From CAYSYM01 sp964435115 (GTDB lineage: Bacteria; Chloroflexota; UBA6077; CF-72), in contig CAYSYM010000021.1 of the NCBI GenBank assembly GCA_964435115.1, forward strand, positions 1 through 62,070: DNA of 62,070 nucleotides, given 5' to 3'. This document shows positions 49,124 to 57,886 of the stretch, piece after piece. The notes beneath the pieces are model-generated. The model saw only the letters and a program-made list of their open reading frames with translations. It had not been told where the DNA came from and ran no database searches. Each line of letters begins with the position of its first letter. The stretch's first letter is position 1. Both the position numbers and the translations under genes were made by a program.

Positions 49124-49153
49124 GGATGACATGCCCTGGCTCAGCCGTCATCC
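49124..49153 (+). terminator. Hairpin after tpiA
   Basis: GGATGAC (49124-49130) and GTCATCC (49147-49153) form a 7-bp stem with a 16-base loop, 22 bases after the tpiA stop. It plausibly marks the end of the glycolytic operon; there is no T-tract. Confidence 0.38.
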
Positions 49154-49243
49154 CGCCCCAGCCTGGCCCTCGCCCCGCGTCGGGCGCAAGGGTTGCCCCA
49201 CGGCAGGCGATGCGGCACCCACGAGGGCAGTGCGAACCCCCAG

Positions 49244-49257
49244 CGCGTGAACACGCG
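49244..49257 (+). promoter_or_regulatory. Tight palindrome just before the HlyD start
   Basis: CGCGTG-AA-CACGCG occupies 49244-49257, two bases before ATG 49260, where a ribosome binding site would be. It could hide the start in mRNA or be a DNA operator. Alternatively the true start lies further downstream (GTG 49340). Confidence 0.35.
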
Positions 49258-49259
49258 GG

Positions 49260-50063
49260 ATGACCGCTGAGGCCGCGCCCGATAGCTCCCGGCCCCTGGC
49301 TGGCCGGGCCCAGCTCGACGCCCACCCGGGCGAGCCCGTCGTGGCACGCGCGGTGAGGCCGGTCCCAGCATCCCGCCACCGCCTGCGCCACCCGGCCCTC
49401 AGCGCGCTGGGGATCCTGCTCCTCGGACTAGCCGTCTGGACGGCGGTCCAGGCCTGGTGGGCCGCGCAACTGCCTGCGCCACTGGCCGCCTCGGGAACGG
49501 TCGAGGCTGACGACGTGATGCTGGTGTCGGAGGTTGCCGGGAGGCTGGTGGCCTTACCGGCCGAAGAAGGACAGTCGGTCAACGCCGGCGCGGTCATGGC
49601 CCGGGTCGACGACGCGCTCATCCAGCTCCAGCTCAGACAGGCCGACCCGGCAACCCGGCGGCAGCTCGAGATCCAGGCGGAAAAGTTCACGCTGCGGTCG
49701 CCCACCGCCGGCGTGATTACGCGTGTCCCGGTCCGGCTCGGTGAAGCGGTCTCGCCTGGCCAGACTATCGCCACGGTGGCGGACCTGAGCCGCCTGAAAC
49801 TGACGCTGTACGTCCTCGAGCGCGACCTCGGGCAGGTGCGGGTAGGTCAGCAAGTGGCGATCAGCGCCGACCCGTTCCCGGGCCGCTCATTCTCCGGGGA
49901 GGTTACGTCCATCAACCCGCGCGCCGAGTTCACTCCGCGCAACGTCCAGACGCAACGCGACCGCGTGAACCTGGTCTTCGGCGTCAAGGTGCGAGTGGCC
50001 AACCGGGACGGGGCGCTCAAGCCGGGCATGCCAGTGGACGCCACGTTCGCGCCGCTGCCCTGA
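49260..50063 (+). CDS. HlyD-family membrane-fusion/adaptor protein
   Basis: The product has 267 residues. A polar N-terminus (~50 residues) is followed by one membrane helix (ALSALGILLLGLAVWTAVQAW), a biotinyl/lipoyl-like half-domain (VEADDVMLVSEVAGRLVALP), a very short helical hairpin (LIQLQLRQADPATRRQL) and the second lipoyl half plus beta-barrel (FTLRSPTAGVITRVPVRLGEAVSPGQ). In exporters of this kind the protein works with the ABC-2 permease and ATPase encoded next. The hairpin is much shorter than in Gram-negative adaptors, fitting a cell without a TolC-type channel. Confidence 0.85.
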   Translation: MTAEAAPDSSRPLAGRAQLDAHPGEPVVARAVRPVPASRHRLRHPALSALGILLLGLAVWTAVQAWWAAQLPAPLAASGTVEADDVMLVSEVAGRLVALPAEEGQSVNAGAVMARVDDALIQLQLRQADPATRRQLEIQAEKFTLRSPTAGVITRVPVRLGEAVSPGQTIATVADLSRLKLTLYVLERDLGQVRVGQQVAISADPFPGRSFSGEVTSINPRAEFTPRNVQTQRDRVNLVFGVKVRVANRDGALKPGMPVDATFAPLP

Positions 50064-50072
50064 GACCAGCCG

Positions 50073-51197
50073 GTGCTCGCCCGCGTCTCGTCCGTCATCG
50101 CCAAGGAGTTCATCCAGATCCGGCGCGACCCTCGGACGCTGGCGATGGTGCTGGCTATGCCAGCGGTCTTCCTGCTGCTGTTCGGCTACGCCATCAACAC
50201 GGTCGTCGACCACCTGCCGACGATCGTCTACGACGAGGCGCGCGACGCTCGCAGCCGCGCGTTCGTCAAGGCTTTCGAGAATAGCGGCTACTTCGACGTG
50301 CGCGCCTACGCGGAGTCGTACGAGGAGGCCAACGCCGCGATTGACGCCGGCCGGGCAAAGGCCGGGCTCATCATCCCCGCCGACTTCGGGGACCAGACGC
50401 TGCGCAACCAGACGGCGCTGGCGCAGATCCTCATCGACGGGTCCGATCCCAACATCGCCCAGGCGGCGCTGTTCGCCGCCAGCATGGTGGCGCAAGTGCA
50501 GTCGGGCGACATACTGGCGGGCTCGCTCGCACGAGTCGGCCGCGGGACGAGCACCGGCATCGAGCTCCGCCCGATCGTGCTCTACAACCCGAGCATGCTG
50601 AGCGTGAACTTCATGATCCCAGGCCTGATCGGGCTAATCCTGCAGTTCCAGACGGTGATGCTGACGGCGTTCGCGATCGTGCGGGAGCGCGAGCGCGGCA
50701 CGCTGGAGCAGCTCGTCGTCACGCCTGTGCGCTCCTGGGAGCTCATGCTCGGCAAGATCGTGCCGTACGTCGTGACAGCGTCGTCCGCCGTGGCCGTGTC
50801 CCTCCTGGTCGGCCGCTACTGGTTCGGCGTGGACATCGCGGGCAGCTTGCTGCTGCTGGCCGTCCTGGCGCTGCTCTTCTTGCTGGGGTCGCTCGGCATC
50901 GGCCTGTTCATCTCGACGGTCTCGCAGACGCAGACCCAGGCCATACAGATGTCCATGTTCTTCCAGCTCCCATCGATCCTGCTGTCCGGGTTCATCTTCC
51001 CGCGTGAAGGCATGCCGTGGGTGATCCAGCAGCTCGGCCTGGCGATTCCGCTGACCTACTTCTTGCAGATCCTTCGCGGGATCATCGTCAAAGGTGTGGG
51101 GATCGACGTGCTGTGGGTCCAGGCGCTACCGCTGGCGCTGTTCGGCGTGGTGGTGTTCGCCCTGAGCGCGAATCGGTTCCACAGGCGGCTCGGATGA
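50073..51197 (+). CDS. ABC-2 type exporter, permease subunit
   Basis: The product has 374 residues from GTG 50073, 9 bases after the HlyD gene. Layout is typical of YhhJ/YbhS-like permeases: first helix after KEFIQIRRDPRTLAMVLAMP, a large external domain (~40-175), then five membrane helices including MIPGLIGLILQFQTVMLTAFAIV, the coupling helix RERERGTLEQLVVTPVRSWE and the terminal SGFIFPREGMPWVIQ motif. It exports an unknown compound (often drugs) with the neighbouring ATPase and HlyD protein. Confidence 0.88.
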   Translation: MLARVSSVIAKEFIQIRRDPRTLAMVLAMPAVFLLLFGYAINTVVDHLPTIVYDEARDARSRAFVKAFENSGYFDVRAYAESYEEANAAIDAGRAKAGLIIPADFGDQTLRNQTALAQILIDGSDPNIAQAALFAASMVAQVQSGDILAGSLARVGRGTSTGIELRPIVLYNPSMLSVNFMIPGLIGLILQFQTVMLTAFAIVRERERGTLEQLVVTPVRSWELMLGKIVPYVVTASSAVAVSLLVGRYWFGVDIAGSLLLLAVLALLFLLGSLGIGLFISTVSQTQTQAIQMSMFFQLPSILLSGFIFPREGMPWVIQQLGLAIPLTYFLQILRGIIVKGVGIDVLWVQALPLALFGVVVFALSANRFHRRLG

Positions 51198-52135
51198 TGG
51201 CAGCCGAGCCCGTCATCGACGTCCGTGGTCTCACCAAGCTGTTTGGCGACCTGGTGGCTGTGGACGGCGTGACCTTCAGCGTGGAGCGCGGGGAAGTGTT
51301 CGCGTTCCTGGGACCCAACGGCTCTGGCAAGAGCACGACCATCCGCATGCTGTGCGGCATCCTCGCTCCCTCGGGTGGCGAAGGGCGAGTCCTGGGATTC
51401 GACATTGCCCGCGAAGGGGACCGCGTGAAGGAGCAGATTGGCTACATGAGCCAGCGGTTCGCCCTCTACGAGGACCTGACGGTGCGGGAGAACCTGGAGT
51501 TCTACGCGGGTGTCTACCAGGTACCACGCGCACGGCGAAAGGCGCGGCTGGACGAGCTGGTGGCGATGGCCGGCTTGGCCGGGCGCGAGAGCCAGCTCGC
51601 CGGCCACCTCTCAGGTGGGTGGAAGCAGCGGCTCGCCCTGGGGTGCGCCATCGTGCATGAGCCGCCCCTGCTGTTCCTCGACGAGCCGACCGCCGGCGTA
51701 GACCCCGTCTCACGGCGCCGTTTCTGGACGATGATCTACGGGCTGGCGCGCAATGGCGTGACGATCTTCGTCACGACGCACTACCTGGACGAAGCAGAGC
51801 ATGCCACGCGTGTGGCGATGATTCATAGCGGCGTCATTCGAGCGCTGGCTCCGCCGGTCGATCTGAGGCGCACCGCCCTCGACGGCAGCTTGCTCAGCCT
51901 GGCGTGCGATCGCCCGCTCGACGCTGCAGCGCTGCTCGAGCGCGCACCCGGCGTGCGCGACGTCGCCCTGTATGGCACAGCGATCCACGCACTCATCGAT
52001 CCCGCCGCGACGTCCCCGGAGGCGCTCGGCGCCTGGTTGCGCACGCAGGGCATCGCCGTGCTCGCCGTTACTCCCATCGCCCCCACGCTCGAAGACGTGT
52101 TCATCAGCCTTATCCGCGCGACGGGTGCCCGCTAG
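51194..52135 (+). CDS. ABC-2 type exporter, ATPase subunit
   Basis: The product has 313 residues; ATG 51194 overlaps the permease stop. Walker A is GPNGSGKST, the Q-loop is YMSQRFALYEDLTVRENLEFYAG, the signature LSGGWKQRLALGCAI (LSGGW variant), Walker B LLFLDEPTAGVDPVSRR and the switch VTTHYLDEAEHA. A ~80-residue C-terminal domain ends in LEDVFISLIRATG, typical for DrrA/CcmA-like exporter ATPases. Together with the two preceding genes it forms a complete exporter operon. Confidence 0.92.
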   Translation: MMAAEPVIDVRGLTKLFGDLVAVDGVTFSVERGEVFAFLGPNGSGKSTTIRMLCGILAPSGGEGRVLGFDIAREGDRVKEQIGYMSQRFALYEDLTVRENLEFYAGVYQVPRARRKARLDELVAMAGLAGRESQLAGHLSGGWKQRLALGCAIVHEPPLLFLDEPTAGVDPVSRRRFWTMIYGLARNGVTIFVTTHYLDEAEHATRVAMIHSGVIRALAPPVDLRRTALDGSLLSLACDRPLDAAALLERAPGVRDVALYGTAIHALIDPAATSPEALGAWLRTQGIAVLAVTPIAPTLEDVFISLIRATGAR

Positions 52136-52234
52136 CACGCCGGCGCACGGGTACCCACGCGCGGTGCCAGCCCCCCGCGGACGGGTATGCTGGGCACGCT
52201 TCGGCCAGTGAGAGAGGGCAAGGGGCGATCAACC

Positions 52235-53380
52235 ATGCACGCTTCATTCGCGCACCCCGGTGGGCGTGGTCGGACGCCAGCCGACGCCCCGCACGAGGAC
52301 TGCACGTACTGGGTGCTCCTCAGCATGGTCGCCGGCGTTGGTCCGGTGCGGTTCCAGCGGCTGCTAGAGGTGTGCGGCGATGGCCCGCGCGCCTGGCGTG
52401 CGTCCGAGCGGCAGATGGCTGCCGCGGGGCTGGAGCGGCGATCCGCCGAGTCGCTGCGCCAATTGCGCGGGTCGCTCCGTCCCGAGGCTGTCCTGGCACG
52501 CCTGCGCCAGCTCCAGGTGTCCGCCCTGACGCTGCTCGACGCCGACTATCCGGAGGCCTTGCGACAGATCGCCGATCCACCGCCCGTGCTGTTCGTGCGC
52601 GGCCGCCTCGAAGAATCCGACAGGGTGGCCGTGGCCCTGGTGGGGACGCGGCGGGCGACGGCCTACGGGCGCACCGTCGCCGAGCAGCTCGCGCGCGAGC
52701 TGGCGGTGACCGGCGTGACGGTGGTCAGTGGCCTGGCCAAGGGGATCGACACCGCCGCCCACCGAGCGGCGGTGGAGGCCGGTGGGCGGACGATCGCCGT
52801 GCTGGGCAACGGGCTGGACCAGGTCTACCCGCCCGAGAACGGCGGGCTCGCCCGGCGGATCGCCGACGGGGCAGGTGCGCTGGTTTCCGAGTTTGCACCC
52901 GGCGTCCCGCCTGACGCGGCCAACTTCCCTCGCCGCAACCGTATCATCGCCGGGCTGTGCGCCGCGACTGTGATCGTCGAGGCGGGTGAGCGGAGCGGTG
53001 CGCTCATCACAGCCGACTTCGCCCTCGAGCAGGGGCGGGACGTGCTGGCCGTGCCGGGCAGTATCCTCAGCCCCACCTGTGCGGGCACCAACGCGCTCGT
53101 CAAGCAGGGCGCGGCGCCCGTCACGTGCGCCCAGGACGTGCTCGAGGCGATCGGAGCCGGCACACTGGCCGCGAGCTGGCTGGCACGCGGCGTGCCGAGC
53201 CTCCCGCCCGAGGAAGGGGCGGTCCTCGCGGCGCTGGGTGACGAGCCTCAGCACGTGGACGAGCTGGCCCGGGCGCTCTCGCGAGGCGCGGGCGAAATAG
53301 GGGCCACCCTCACGCTGTTGGAGCTGAAAGGGCTGGCGCGACAGGTGGGCGCGATGGCGTACGTGCGCGCCTCGCCCTGA
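52235..53380 (+). CDS. dprA: DNA processing protein DprA (Smf)
   Basis: DprA binds incoming single-stranded DNA during natural transformation and loads RecA. The product has 381 residues from ATG 52235. An N-terminal SAM-like helical region (LLSMVAGVGPVRFQRLLE) is followed by the Rossmann-like DprA domain: VALVGTRRATAYGR, VVSGLAKGIDTAAHRAAVEAGG, AVLGNGLDQVYPPEN, LVSEFAPGVPPDAANFPRRN, EAGERSGALITADFALEQGR. A C-terminal winged helix closes it. It precedes topA, a common dprA-topA arrangement. Confidence 0.93.
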   Translation: MHASFAHPGGRGRTPADAPHEDCTYWVLLSMVAGVGPVRFQRLLEVCGDGPRAWRASERQMAAAGLERRSAESLRQLRGSLRPEAVLARLRQLQVSALTLLDADYPEALRQIADPPPVLFVRGRLEESDRVAVALVGTRRATAYGRTVAEQLARELAVTGVTVVSGLAKGIDTAAHRAAVEAGGRTIAVLGNGLDQVYPPENGGLARRIADGAGALVSEFAPGVPPDAANFPRRNRIIAGLCAATVIVEAGERSGALITADFALEQGRDVLAVPGSILSPTCAGTNALVKQGAAPVTCAQDVLEAIGAGTLAASWLARGVPSLPPEEGAVLAALGDEPQHVDELARALSRGAGEIGATLTLLELKGLARQVGAMAYVRASP

Positions 53381-53510
53381 TCGACCCATTCCCCCGGTCC
53401 TGGGTGACCAGATTGCAGCTCTCGGATTCCAGCTAGCAGACCTGGGCCGGCGAAGGGAGTCGGCCGGCTCCTCGCCGTGGCCCGCGACCCAGGCCCTGAC
53501 GGCGAGCACC

Positions 53511-53539
53511 CGACACCCAACACCCAACGGCAGTAGACT
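53511..53539 (+). promoter_or_regulatory. ACACCCA word repeat and candidate -10 upstream of topA
   Basis: In the 228-base gap after dprA, GACACCCAACACCCAAC (near 53511-53527) is a short tandem word. TAGACT at 53534-53539 matches the ftsK -10 candidate and lies 69 bases before the topA start. No -35 was seen. Confidence 0.35.
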
Positions 53540-53608
53540 ACCCGCCGCTCACGTGATCCTGGCGGCCAGGGCCCTGCACCCGGCCGCGCGGGCGGGATAG
53601 GAGGCGAA

Positions 53609-56014
53609 TTGGCGAAACGGCAGCTCGTGGTGGTGGAATCCGCCGCCAAAGCGAGGACCATTGAGAAGTTCCTCGGGCGCGACTACGCGGTGCGCGCTTC
53701 GCTGGGACACGTGCGTGACCTGCCGACGAGCCGGCTTGGGGTGGACGTGGACCACGGGTTTCAGCCGCAGTACGTCATCCCCACGGCGCGCCGCGAGATC
53801 GTCAAGCGACTGAAAGAGGAAGCGCGGACGGCCAGCGCCGTGGTTCTGGCCACCGACCCGGACCGCGAGGGCGAGGCGATCGCCTGGCACCTCGTGTCAG
53901 CGCTCGGCATGGACGGCGACACGCCAGTGCGGCGGATCGAGTTCCACGAGATCACGCGTGACGCCGTCCTGAACGCTCTGAAGCACCCGCGTGCCATTGA
54001 CCTGCGACGCGTCGACGCTCAGCAGGCGCGACGCGTGCTCGACCGGCTGATCGGCTACCCGGTGAGCACCTTCCTCGGCCGCAAGGTGCGGCGCGGCCTC
54101 TCGGCTGGGCGGGTGCAGTCGGTGGCCGTTCGCATCGTCGTCGATCGCGAGCGGGAGATCGAAGCGTTCGTCGCGGTCGAATACTGGACGCTCGCGGCCG
54201 AGCTGGCCAAGTGGACGACGGACGGCGCTCGGGCGACGTTCCTGGCGGGTCTGAGCGAGCGCGACGGCGAGAAGCTCGACCTGCGCTCCGGCGTCGAGGC
54301 GCGCACCGTCCAGGACGACCTTGCCGGGGCGACGTGGGTCGTGGCTGAGGTGAAGGAGCGCGAGCAGCAGCGCCATCCGTCCCCCCCATTTACGACCAGC
54401 ACGCTCCAGCAGGAGGCGAGCCGCAAGCTGAACTTCACGGCCAAGCGCACGATGGTGGTCGCCCAGCAGCTCTACGAAGGGGTGGCGATCGGCAGCGGCG
54501 AGGTGATCGGGCTGATCACGTACATGCGGACCGACTCGGTCAGCGTGGCCGAATCGGCGCAGGCCGAGGCGCGGGCGTTCATCCGGCAGCGGTACGGCGC
54601 CGACTTCACGCCTCAGCGCCCGCGCGTGCACCGGACGAGGAGTCGGCTGGCGCAGGAGGCGCACGAGGCGATCCGGCCTACCTCCGTCTTTCGTGAACCG
54701 GCGACGTTGAAACCCCACCTGACGCACGAGCAGCTCCGGCTGTACGAGCTGATCTGGAAGCGCTTCGTGGCCAGCCAGATGAGCTCGGCCGTGTTTGACA
54801 TAACGACAGCGGAGGTTGACGCCGCGGCGCCGGGGAAGCCGCGCTACCGTTTCCGCGCCACAGGCTCGCGCGCGAAGTTCCGCGGCTTCCTGGGTCTCTA
54901 TTTCGAGGGTCGCGACGACGACGTCATCCAGGACGAGGATCGCCAGCCGCTGCCCGAGCTGCGGGCGGGCGAAGCCCTCGACCTGCTCGGGCTGAAACCG
55001 GAGCAGCATTTCACCCAGCCGCCGCCGCGCTACACCGAGGCCACGCTGGTGAAGGCGCTCGAAGAGCGTGGCATCGGCCGACCGAGCACCTACGCGCCGA
55101 CGCTCGCCACGATCCAAGAGCGTGGCTACGTGGAGCGCGACGGGAAGAAGCTCCGGCCGACCGAGCTCGGGACCATGGTCAATGACCTGCTCGTGAGCCA
55201 GTTCGGCGACATCATGGACCCGGATTTCACCGCCGTGATGGAGGACAGGCTCGACCAGGTGGCCCAGGGGACGCGCCCGTGGGTGCCGGTCGTCGAGGAG
55301 TTCTACCGCCCGCTCACCGAGGACCTCGAACGCGCGGAGGTCGAGGTGCCACGCGTCAGGCCGGCTGCGATTCCAACCGACGAGGTCTGCTCGCAGGGGC
55401 ACCCGATGGTCATCAAGGAGGGGCGGTTCGGGCGGTTCCTGGCGTGCAGCCAGTACCCTGAGCACAAGGAGACGCGGCCTCTGCCGGAGGAGCTGCCGCC
55501 GGACGCGCCGGAGGAGCAGTGCTCCCACGGCGTGCCGATGCAGTTGCGGACCGGCCGCTTCGGGCCGTTCTACGCGTCGACCCACGAGTGCGGCGAGACG
55601 AAGAACTACGCGCCACGGATCGGAGTGGCCTGCCCGCTGGACGGGGGCGAGATCGTGCAGAAGCGCTCCAGGAAGGGGCGCGTGTTCTACGGCTGCAGCA
55701 ACTGGCCGCGGTGCGAGTGGGTGAGCTGGAACCGGCCGGTGCCGGAGCCGTGCCCACGGTGCGGGGGCGTCCAGGTGGAGGCGGGGCGCGGACGGCTGCG
55801 CTGCTTGAGGCACGAGGGCGCGCCGGAGCGCTTCCCGGGGCGGGGTCGTGCGAGCCGCGCCCCCGAAGCCGGTGCCGAAGGAGCCGGCTCCCCCGCTGGC
55901 GGGGCGCCGACGAGCCGCACGAAGGCGGCACCAGCCAGCCGGGGCCGGACGAATGGCGTGGCGCGCCGGGCGTCGAAGACGGCCGCCGGCCCCGCTCGGC
56001 GGCGAGTCCAGTAA
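53609..56014 (+). CDS. topA: DNA topoisomerase I (type IA)
   Basis: This enzyme relaxes negative supercoils. The product has 801 residues from TTG 53609, preceded by AGGAGG 4 bases upstream. The Toprim domain has VVVESAAKARTIEKFLG and ATDPDREGEAIAWHL. The active-site tyrosine is Tyr305 in LITYMRTDSVS, followed by QEAHEAIRPT and the EERGIGRPSTYAPTLATIQ motif. The C-terminus has degenerate zinc-ribbon repeats: the first (VCSQGHPM...FLACSQYPEHKE) and second (QCSHGVPM) have lost cysteines, while ACPLDGG...GCSNWPRCEW and CPRCGG are intact. A basic Ala/Arg tail follows. Confidence 0.95.
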   Translation: MAKRQLVVVESAAKARTIEKFLGRDYAVRASLGHVRDLPTSRLGVDVDHGFQPQYVIPTARREIVKRLKEEARTASAVVLATDPDREGEAIAWHLVSALGMDGDTPVRRIEFHEITRDAVLNALKHPRAIDLRRVDAQQARRVLDRLIGYPVSTFLGRKVRRGLSAGRVQSVAVRIVVDREREIEAFVAVEYWTLAAELAKWTTDGARATFLAGLSERDGEKLDLRSGVEARTVQDDLAGATWVVAEVKEREQQRHPSPPFTTSTLQQEASRKLNFTAKRTMVVAQQLYEGVAIGSGEVIGLITYMRTDSVSVAESAQAEARAFIRQRYGADFTPQRPRVHRTRSRLAQEAHEAIRPTSVFREPATLKPHLTHEQLRLYELIWKRFVASQMSSAVFDITTAEVDAAAPGKPRYRFRATGSRAKFRGFLGLYFEGRDDDVIQDEDRQPLPELRAGEALDLLGLKPEQHFTQPPPRYTEATLVKALEERGIGRPSTYAPTLATIQERGYVERDGKKLRPTELGTMVNDLLVSQFGDIMDPDFTAVMEDRLDQVAQGTRPWVPVVEEFYRPLTEDLERAEVEVPRVRPAAIPTDEVCSQGHPMVIKEGRFGRFLACSQYPEHKETRPLPEELPPDAPEEQCSHGVPMQLRTGRFGPFYASTHECGETKNYAPRIGVACPLDGGEIVQKRSRKGRVFYGCSNWPRCEWVSWNRPVPEPCPRCGGVQVEAGRGRLRCLRHEGAPERFPGRGRASRAPEAGAEGAGSPAGGAPTSRTKAAPASRGRTNGVARRASKTAAGPARRRVQ

Positions 56015-56135
56015 GCTCCGCCGGTGGGCCGCGGGTGCGGCCAGCCGGTTGGGCCACCTGGAAACGCACGCGTGTCGCGCCGACACGGCTGGCCCTGCCC
56101 GGCCTCACACGAGTTCCATTGAGCGAGACCCCTGC

Positions 56136-57278
56136 ATGTCCACCTACACCCAGCGCCTGGCGCGCCTCCGTGCCGGGCTCGAGACACATGCCGCCGATGG
56201 CCTCCTCGTCTCACAACCGGAGTCGCGCTTCTACCTGAGTGGCTACACCGGCCATGACCTCCCGCCGCGCGACTCGGCTGGCTACCTGCTCGTCACCCCC
56301 GGCCGCGCGTTCCTGCTGACCGACCCGCGCACCGCCGAGCAGGCAGAGCGGGAGGCGCCCGACTACGAGATCGCCGTCTACGAGGCGGGGGCGAAGGGCC
56401 CGGAGAAGGTCGCGCAGACGGCGAGCGCAGTGGGCGTTCGGCGGCTCGCCTTCGAGTCCATCCACCTGCCTTTTGCCACCTGGCGCCAGGTCCGCAACGA
56501 GCTTGAGGGCTCGGGGGTCGAGCTTGTCGACACGGAGGGCATCGTCGACCGCCTGCGGATCATCAAGGACCCGGCCGAGCTGGAGCGGCTCCAGGCGGCG
56601 GTGGATATGCTGGACCGGTGCTTCCAGCACATCGTGGAGTGGGTGCGACCCGGGGTGGCCGAGCGGCAGGTGGCGCGCGAGGTGGACCTGTACCTCCTGG
56701 AGCACGCGGACGGATCCTCGTTCCCGTCGATCGTGGCCAGCGGGCCGAACGCCAGCATGCCGCACGCTGTCCCGTCCGACCGCGTCATCCAGGAAGGTGA
56801 AGTCCTCAAGATCGACATCGGAGCCAGGGTTGACGGCTACTGCTCAGACATGACGCGCACCGTCTGCCTGGGCGAGCCGCGCGAGGCGAAGCTGGAGGAG
56901 CTGCACGCGATCGTGCTGGAGGCGCAGGAACACGCCGAGCGCCACCTGCGTCCGGGCATGACCGGTCGCGAAGGTGACGCTCTGGCGCGCGAGGTGATCG
57001 AGCGCGCCGGCTTCGGCGCGGCCTTCACGCACGGCACCGGGCACGGGATCGGCCTGGAGGTGCACGAGCCACCGTGGCTCTCGAAGGCGCGCGGCGACAT
57101 GGTGCTCGAGCCTGGGATGGTCTTCAGCGTCGAACCGGGGATCTACCTGCCCGGCTGGGGGGGCGTCCGCATCGAAGACCTGGTCGTCCTCGAGCCCGGT
57201 GGCGCGCGTGTGCTGAGCCGCTCTCCCAAGACGCTACGGCCACGGCCATCGGAGCCGAGCCCTCGGACAACGGAGTGA
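56136..57278 (+). CDS. M24B aminopeptidase P/Xaa-Pro dipeptidase
   Basis: The product has 380 residues from ATG 56136. It has an N-terminal creatinase-like domain (SRFYLSGYTGHDLPPRD...) and a C-terminal pita-bread domain with all five metal ligands in DIGARVDGYCSDMTR, GTGHGIGLEVHE, SVEPGIYLPGWGG and VRIEDLVVL. It cleaves the bond before proline at peptide N-termini or in X-Pro dipeptides, using two Mn or Co ions in the cytosol. The peptidase-efp pairing is conserved in many bacteria (pepP/YqhT-efp). efp follows after 7 bases. Confidence 0.9.
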   Translation: MSTYTQRLARLRAGLETHAADGLLVSQPESRFYLSGYTGHDLPPRDSAGYLLVTPGRAFLLTDPRTAEQAEREAPDYEIAVYEAGAKGPEKVAQTASAVGVRRLAFESIHLPFATWRQVRNELEGSGVELVDTEGIVDRLRIIKDPAELERLQAAVDMLDRCFQHIVEWVRPGVAERQVAREVDLYLLEHADGSSFPSIVASGPNASMPHAVPSDRVIQEGEVLKIDIGARVDGYCSDMTRTVCLGEPREAKLEELHAIVLEAQEHAERHLRPGMTGREGDALAREVIERAGFGAAFTHGTGHGIGLEVHEPPWLSKARGDMVLEPGMVFSVEPGIYLPGWGGVRIEDLVVLEPGGARVLSRSPKTLRPRPSEPSPRTTE

Positions 57279-57285
57279 ATGCCCC

Positions 57286-57843
57286 ATGATCTCCACGAGT
57301 GACCTCAAGCGCGGGGTCATGATCGACCTCGATGGACAACTCGTCCAGGTGCTCTCCTACGAGCACCAGAAGATTGGGCGCGGCAGCGCGCAGGTGCGCA
57401 TGAAAGTCAAGAACATCCGCACGGGCGCCATCTTCGAGACCACGGCGCAGGCTGGCAGCAAGTGGCCGCGGGTGCGGCTGGACCAGCGTGAGGTCCAGTA
57501 CCTCTACAGCGAGGATGATCTGCACTATTTCATGGACACGCAGAGCTACGAGCAGTTCCCGCTCAGCGCCAGCCAGCTCGGCGATGCCGTGAGCTACCTG
57601 AAGGATGGCATCGAGCTGGAAGTCCTGCTGTACGAGGGGGAGCCGGTCGGCGTCGAGCTCCCGCTGAACGTGGTCCTGGAGGTCGCCCACACCGAACCTG
57701 GCTTCAAAGGGGACACGGCCACGGGTGGCACGAAGCCGGCCACGCTGGAGACAGGCCTGACGATCCAGGTGCCGCTGTTCGTGAACCAGGGCGACAAGAT
57801 CAGGGTCGACACGCGCGACGGGTCGTACGTCGAGCGCGTGTGA
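57286..57843 (+). CDS. efp: Translation elongation factor P
   Basis: EF-P relieves ribosome stalling at consecutive prolines. The product has 185 residues, full length, three beta-barrel domains: ISTSDLKRGVMIDLDG, SYEHQKIGRGSAQVRMK, DLHYFMDTQSYEQFPL, PLNVVLEVAHTEPGFKGDT and LFVNQGDKIRVDTRDGSYVERV. The loop tip that enters the peptidyl-transferase centre carries Arg32 (KIGRGSA), not the lysine of E. coli EF-P; as I recall, Thermus EF-P is similar. No EarP, EpmA or YmfI-type modification gene is nearby. Confidence 0.95.
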   Translation: MISTSDLKRGVMIDLDGQLVQVLSYEHQKIGRGSAQVRMKVKNIRTGAIFETTAQAGSKWPRVRLDQREVQYLYSEDDLHYFMDTQSYEQFPLSASQLGDAVSYLKDGIELEVLLYEGEPVGVELPLNVVLEVAHTEPGFKGDTATGGTKPATLETGLTIQVPLFVNQGDKIRVDTRDGSYVERV

Positions 57844-57873
57844 TTGCGCTGTTCCTCTCGGGGCCGCGTCTGA

Positions 57874-57879
57874 TACAAC
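57874..57879 (+). promoter_or_regulatory. Candidate -10 hexamer for the biotinyl-domain gene
   Basis: TACAAC within CTGATACAACCC lies 7 bases before ATG 57887, a leaderless-like position again. The gene may also be read from the efp transcript, 43 bases away. Confidence 0.3.
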
Positions 57880-57886
57880 CCCGCCC

